32,352 nt of DNA from Patescibacteria group bacterium (GTDB taxonomy: Bacteria; Patescibacteriota; Minisyncoccia; Moranbacterales; UBA1568), in NCBI GenBank assembly GCA_030916545.1, contig JAUPWI010000033.1, forward strand, positions 1-32,352, written 5' to 3'. The translations under genes and the position numbers were made by a program. This document shows positions 32,032-32,352 of the stretch, piece after piece. The stretch's first letter is position 1, and every line of letters begins with the position of its first letter. The notes beneath the pieces were generated by a model that saw only the letters and a program-made list of their open reading frames with translations, searched no databases and was not told where the DNA came from.

Positions 32032-32040
32032 GGGAAAAAT
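32014..32040. repeat. 11-bp inverted repeat between divergent promoters
   Basis: ATTTTTCCCTT and AAGGGAAAAAT are perfect reverse complements around a 5-base loop. The repeat covers the minus-strand -35 and ends one base before the plus-strand -35. It could be an operator or a terminator-like hairpin. Confidence 0.6.
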
Positions 32041-32041
32041 G

Positions 32042-32070
32042 TTGGAAAGTTCGGCCGGAACGGCTATGAT
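32042..32070 (+). promoter_or_regulatory. promoter of the HRDC-domain gene
   Basis: TTGGAA (32042-32047), 17-base spacer, TATGAT (32065-32070). It is followed about 28 bases later by the ATG, with GAAGGG as ribosome binding site. Confidence 0.7.
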
Positions 32071-32098
32071 ACAGAGGTATCTTTTGAAGGGTATTCAT

Positions 32099-32352
32099 AT
32101 GGACGTGCGCGGAATGCTGTGGCAGTGGCGGAGAGAGCAGGCGGCACAGGAGGGCGTGGAAGTATTCCGCGTCCTGCCGAATGCGGTCTTGGAAGCGCTT
32201 TTGGCTGCCGAACCGCGGACGAAGGAAGAATTGCTTGCGATCAAGGGGATCAAGGAGGCGAAGTATCGGAAATACGGGAAGGCGATACTCGGGATACTCG
32301 CCATTTCCTCCGAGCGGAAGCCTGTTGTCGAACAGGTGGAGTCATCGACGCG
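32099..32352 (+). CDS. HRDC-domain protein, 3'-truncated
   Basis: The frame is open from the ATG at 32099 to the window end (84 codons). GAAGGG 7 bases upstream and a good promoter support the start. Residues about 10-60 read as an HRDC domain: W-R-R-E-Q-A, then F-R-V-L-P-N-A-V-L-E-A-L, then L-L-A-I-K-G-I-K-E-A-K-Y-R-K-Y-G. HRDC domains help RecQ helicases, RNase D and some nucleases grip nucleic acids and normally sit at the C-terminus. Here it is N-terminal, so the partner domain must lie beyond the window and cannot be named. Confidence 0.75.
   Translation, partial: MDVRGMLWQWRREQAAQEGVEVFRVLPNAVLEALLAAEPRTKEELLAIKGIKEAKYRKYGKAILGILAISSERKPVVEQVESST

Overview
The window looks like a chromosomal segment of a Patescibacteria (CPR) bacterium. 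That placement is an inference. It rests on a type IV secretion-like cluster (VirB6/TrbL-like, PrgI, TraC-like and VirB4 proteins) sitting beside a LysM-CHAP wall hydrolase, on a compact IF-2, on a DUF4446-infB-cca gene order, and on many small proteins with no recognisable family. TGA ends many genes, so the code appears standard rather than the UGA=Gly code of Gracilibacteria/SR1. There is no rRNA, CRISPR array or transposase. Two tRNAs are present.

Region 1 (1-9615) is a run of individual metabolic and membrane genes. It holds the 3' end of an SGNH hydrolase, a NaChBac-like voltage-gated channel, dxs, a convergent yciB/ispZ-family gene, a three-gene membrane operon (TspO-related, DUF2177, DUF1295), an S9 oligopeptidase (PtrB-like) and an NRAMP-like transporter with an atypical metal site. 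Region 2 (9709-15136) has two tandem orphan proteins, of which the second sits between a near-consensus promoter and a strong terminator. It continues with typA (unusual leader), a membrane-anchored DsbA-like thiol oxidoreductase, and a convergent XerC/D-type recombinase that shares a bidirectional terminator with it.

Region 3 (15108-27232) is the most distinctive part. A LysM-CHAP hydrolase with its own promoter is followed, after a terminator, by eight co-directional genes that look like one operon: a VirB6/TrbL-like polytopic protein, an unknown 410-aa protein, PrgI, a TraC-like protein, VirB4 ATPase, a CPBP-like protein lacking catalytic residues, a 920-aa surface protein with a dockerin-like loop and a C-terminal membrane anchor, and a small membrane protein. 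No VirD4 coupling protein, VirB11 ATPase or relaxase is in view. The set suggests an envelope-spanning apparatus for secretion, DNA movement or cell contact whose outer part is uncharacterised.

Region 4 (27372-31972, minus strand) is an information-processing cluster reading DUF4446, infB, cca, tRNA-Pro(CGG), a 103-aa conserved-looking small protein, a long perfect inverted repeat and tRNA-Leu(UAG). At the right edge a divergent promoter region with an 11-bp hairpin leads into a gene that starts with an HRDC domain and runs off the window.

All family calls come from reading motifs by eye. No database search was run.
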